Below are positions 63,881-64,000 of a stretch of 64,000 nucleotides of DNA, piece by piece. The DNA is taken from the NCBI GenBank assembly GCA_017165825.1, contig CM029369.1:11260841-11324840 (forward strand). Direction: 5' to 3'. Origin of the DNA: Hepsetus odoe (Eukaryota; Chordata; Actinopteri; Characiformes; Hepsetidae). Position 1 is the first letter of the stretch; every line of letters begins with the position of its first letter. The notes under the pieces were generated by a model, which was not told the origin of the DNA, did no database searches, and worked only from the letters and a program-made list of their open reading frames with translations. The position numbers and the translations under genes were made by a program.

Positions 63881-64000
63881 AACTTTCTGGCTCCTGGCTT
63901 TTTATTTGATTTTTGCATTTAAAATATTTAAAAATAAGTTCCTCTGGGAAAGTGATGTAAAGGGACCTTAGAGACCATGTTGTACCATTGAGGGTATGTC

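Larger units (their letters stand above)
62001..64000. other. Flank upstream of dpp10 copy B
   Basis: AT-rich with (CA)n near 62395, (GT)n at 62540, (GA)n at 62610-62700, repeat D and (CT)n at 62737-62849, and the LINE remnant at 63656. No other gene seen. Confidence 0.6.

Overview
The window is vertebrate nuclear DNA from a teleost fish, probably an ostariophysan (the order is a guess from the style of its SINEs). It is gene-poor and full of dinucleotide microsatellites, fish LINEs and tRNA-derived SINEs. No CRISPR array, operon, tRNA or rRNA gene was seen.

Two genes are present, both relatives of dpp10 (dipeptidyl-peptidase-like 10), the catalytically dead auxiliary subunit of Kv4 potassium channels. 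They lie tail to tail. Copy A, on the + strand, enters from the left edge; nine exons (241-6355), equivalent to exons 18-26, are visible. Copy B, on the - strand, is complete: 26 coding exons run from an ATG at 61802 to a stop at 10299, with a 29-kb first intron. Exon phases and lengths agree between the copies, and they share 50 of 65 residues in their longest common exon, so this is an old inverted duplication. Each copy has one damaged zone: copy A in exon 22 (three indels, in-frame TGA), copy B in exons 5-7 (two 1-bp losses, a TAA and a lost donor). Skipping exons 5-7 of copy B would keep the frame.

Layout: 1-6355 copy A 3' half; 6356-10298 convergent 3' UTR and spacer; 10299-32607 copy B exons 26-2; 32608-61742 copy B intron 1; 61743-61802 exon 1, with a GC-rich likely promoter just upstream; 61803-64000 upstream flank. 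Intron 1 holds a LINE (35928-41408) with a perfect 12-bp target-site duplication, interrupted by a second LINE of another clade (37141-39941). A short SINE of about 125 bp with 8-12-bp duplications occurs five times, and its 3' tail matches that of the outer LINE. A 0.6-0.7-kb segment occurs twice, 40 kb apart, with one SINE filling only one copy.

At 51998-52014 the sequence carries 17 bases of the Tn5 mosaic end (Nextera adapter) between two microsatellites. This is almost certainly an assembly artefact, and it means the frameshifts above must be checked against reads before being called biological.
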